This document shows, piece by piece, positions 31,738 to 31,747 of a stretch of DNA of 31,747 nucleotides. The stretch lies in the NCBI GenBank assembly GCA_036897095.1, contig JAYMSP010001470.1, positions 1 through 31,747 of the forward strand. The letters run 5' to 3'. The first letter of the stretch is position 1. Each line of letters opens with the position of its first letter. A program made the translations under genes and the position numbers. Origin of the DNA: Plantago elongata. Taxonomy: Eukaryota; Streptophyta; Magnoliopsida; Lamiales; Plantaginaceae. The notes beneath the pieces are model-generated. The model did not search any database. It was not told the DNA's origin and worked only from the letters and a program-made list of their open reading frames with translations.

Positions 31738-31747
31738 CCCCCCCCCC
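31738..31747. repeat. Poly-C run at the right window end
   Basis: Ten consecutive C residues end the window. This mirrors the poly-G at the left end and supports the view that both ends are contig termini. Confidence 0.85.

Noticed and set aside
1..31747. tRNA, rRNA or CRISPR features
   Set aside because: No clover-leaf with a plausible T-loop GTTCRAnnC, no rRNA blocks and no regularly spaced repeat-spacer array were seen.

Overview
This is plant nuclear DNA, almost certainly from a flowering plant of the eudicot group. Genes are split into many short exons with GT-AG introns, the spacers are AT-rich, and Helitron and MITE remnants are present. The recognisable proteins are plant families: a SAPS-domain protein, a mitochondrial long-chain prenyl diphosphate synthase and a JAC1/auxilin-like J-domain protein. 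The synthase sequences resemble those of asterids, but that placement is a weak inference from memory. The first bases carry a run of 24 G and the last bases a run of 10 C, so both window ends are probably contig ends.

Left part (1-8812). A plus-strand gene runs through 14 exons (628-5132). It begins inside a SAPS domain (PP6/SIT4 phosphatase regulatory subunit family) and stays in one frame into the N-lobe of a protein kinase that looks GCN2/PEK-like. The frame closes at a stop in the second kinase exon. Decayed kinase C-lobe exons follow, and then the same kinase segment is repeated in reverse across a 12-nt spacer. This gives an inverted repeat with arms of about 800 bp. The outer end of the right arm runs straight into a decayed minus-strand Helitron Rep gene (6683-8812), making a chimeric open frame.

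Middle (8813-22387). A long AT-rich spacer holds only small repeats. Two complete tandem 12-exon genes for a homomeric SPS3/GPPS-type polyprenyl diphosphate synthase follow on the plus strand (13111-18111, 417 aa; 19304-22387, 396 aa). Exon lengths are nearly identical and both aspartate-rich motifs are intact in each copy. They differ in the N-terminus, in a seven-residue deletion, and in a few substitutions in otherwise conserved blocks. A broken minus-strand fragment of a CWC22-like splicing factor lies between them.

Right part (22388-31747). A seven-exon minus-strand gene (23033-25818, 486 aa) encodes a JAC1/auxilin-like J-domain protein and converges on the second synthase. The remaining 5.9 kb is AT-rich sequence with short repeats and, near the right edge, exon-like pieces that I could not assign.

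The genes show no common pathway. The parts most worth a second look are the in-frame SAPS-kinase join, the long kinase-derived inverted repeat fused to Helitron DNA, and the diverging tandem synthase pair with a conserved decoy splice acceptor.
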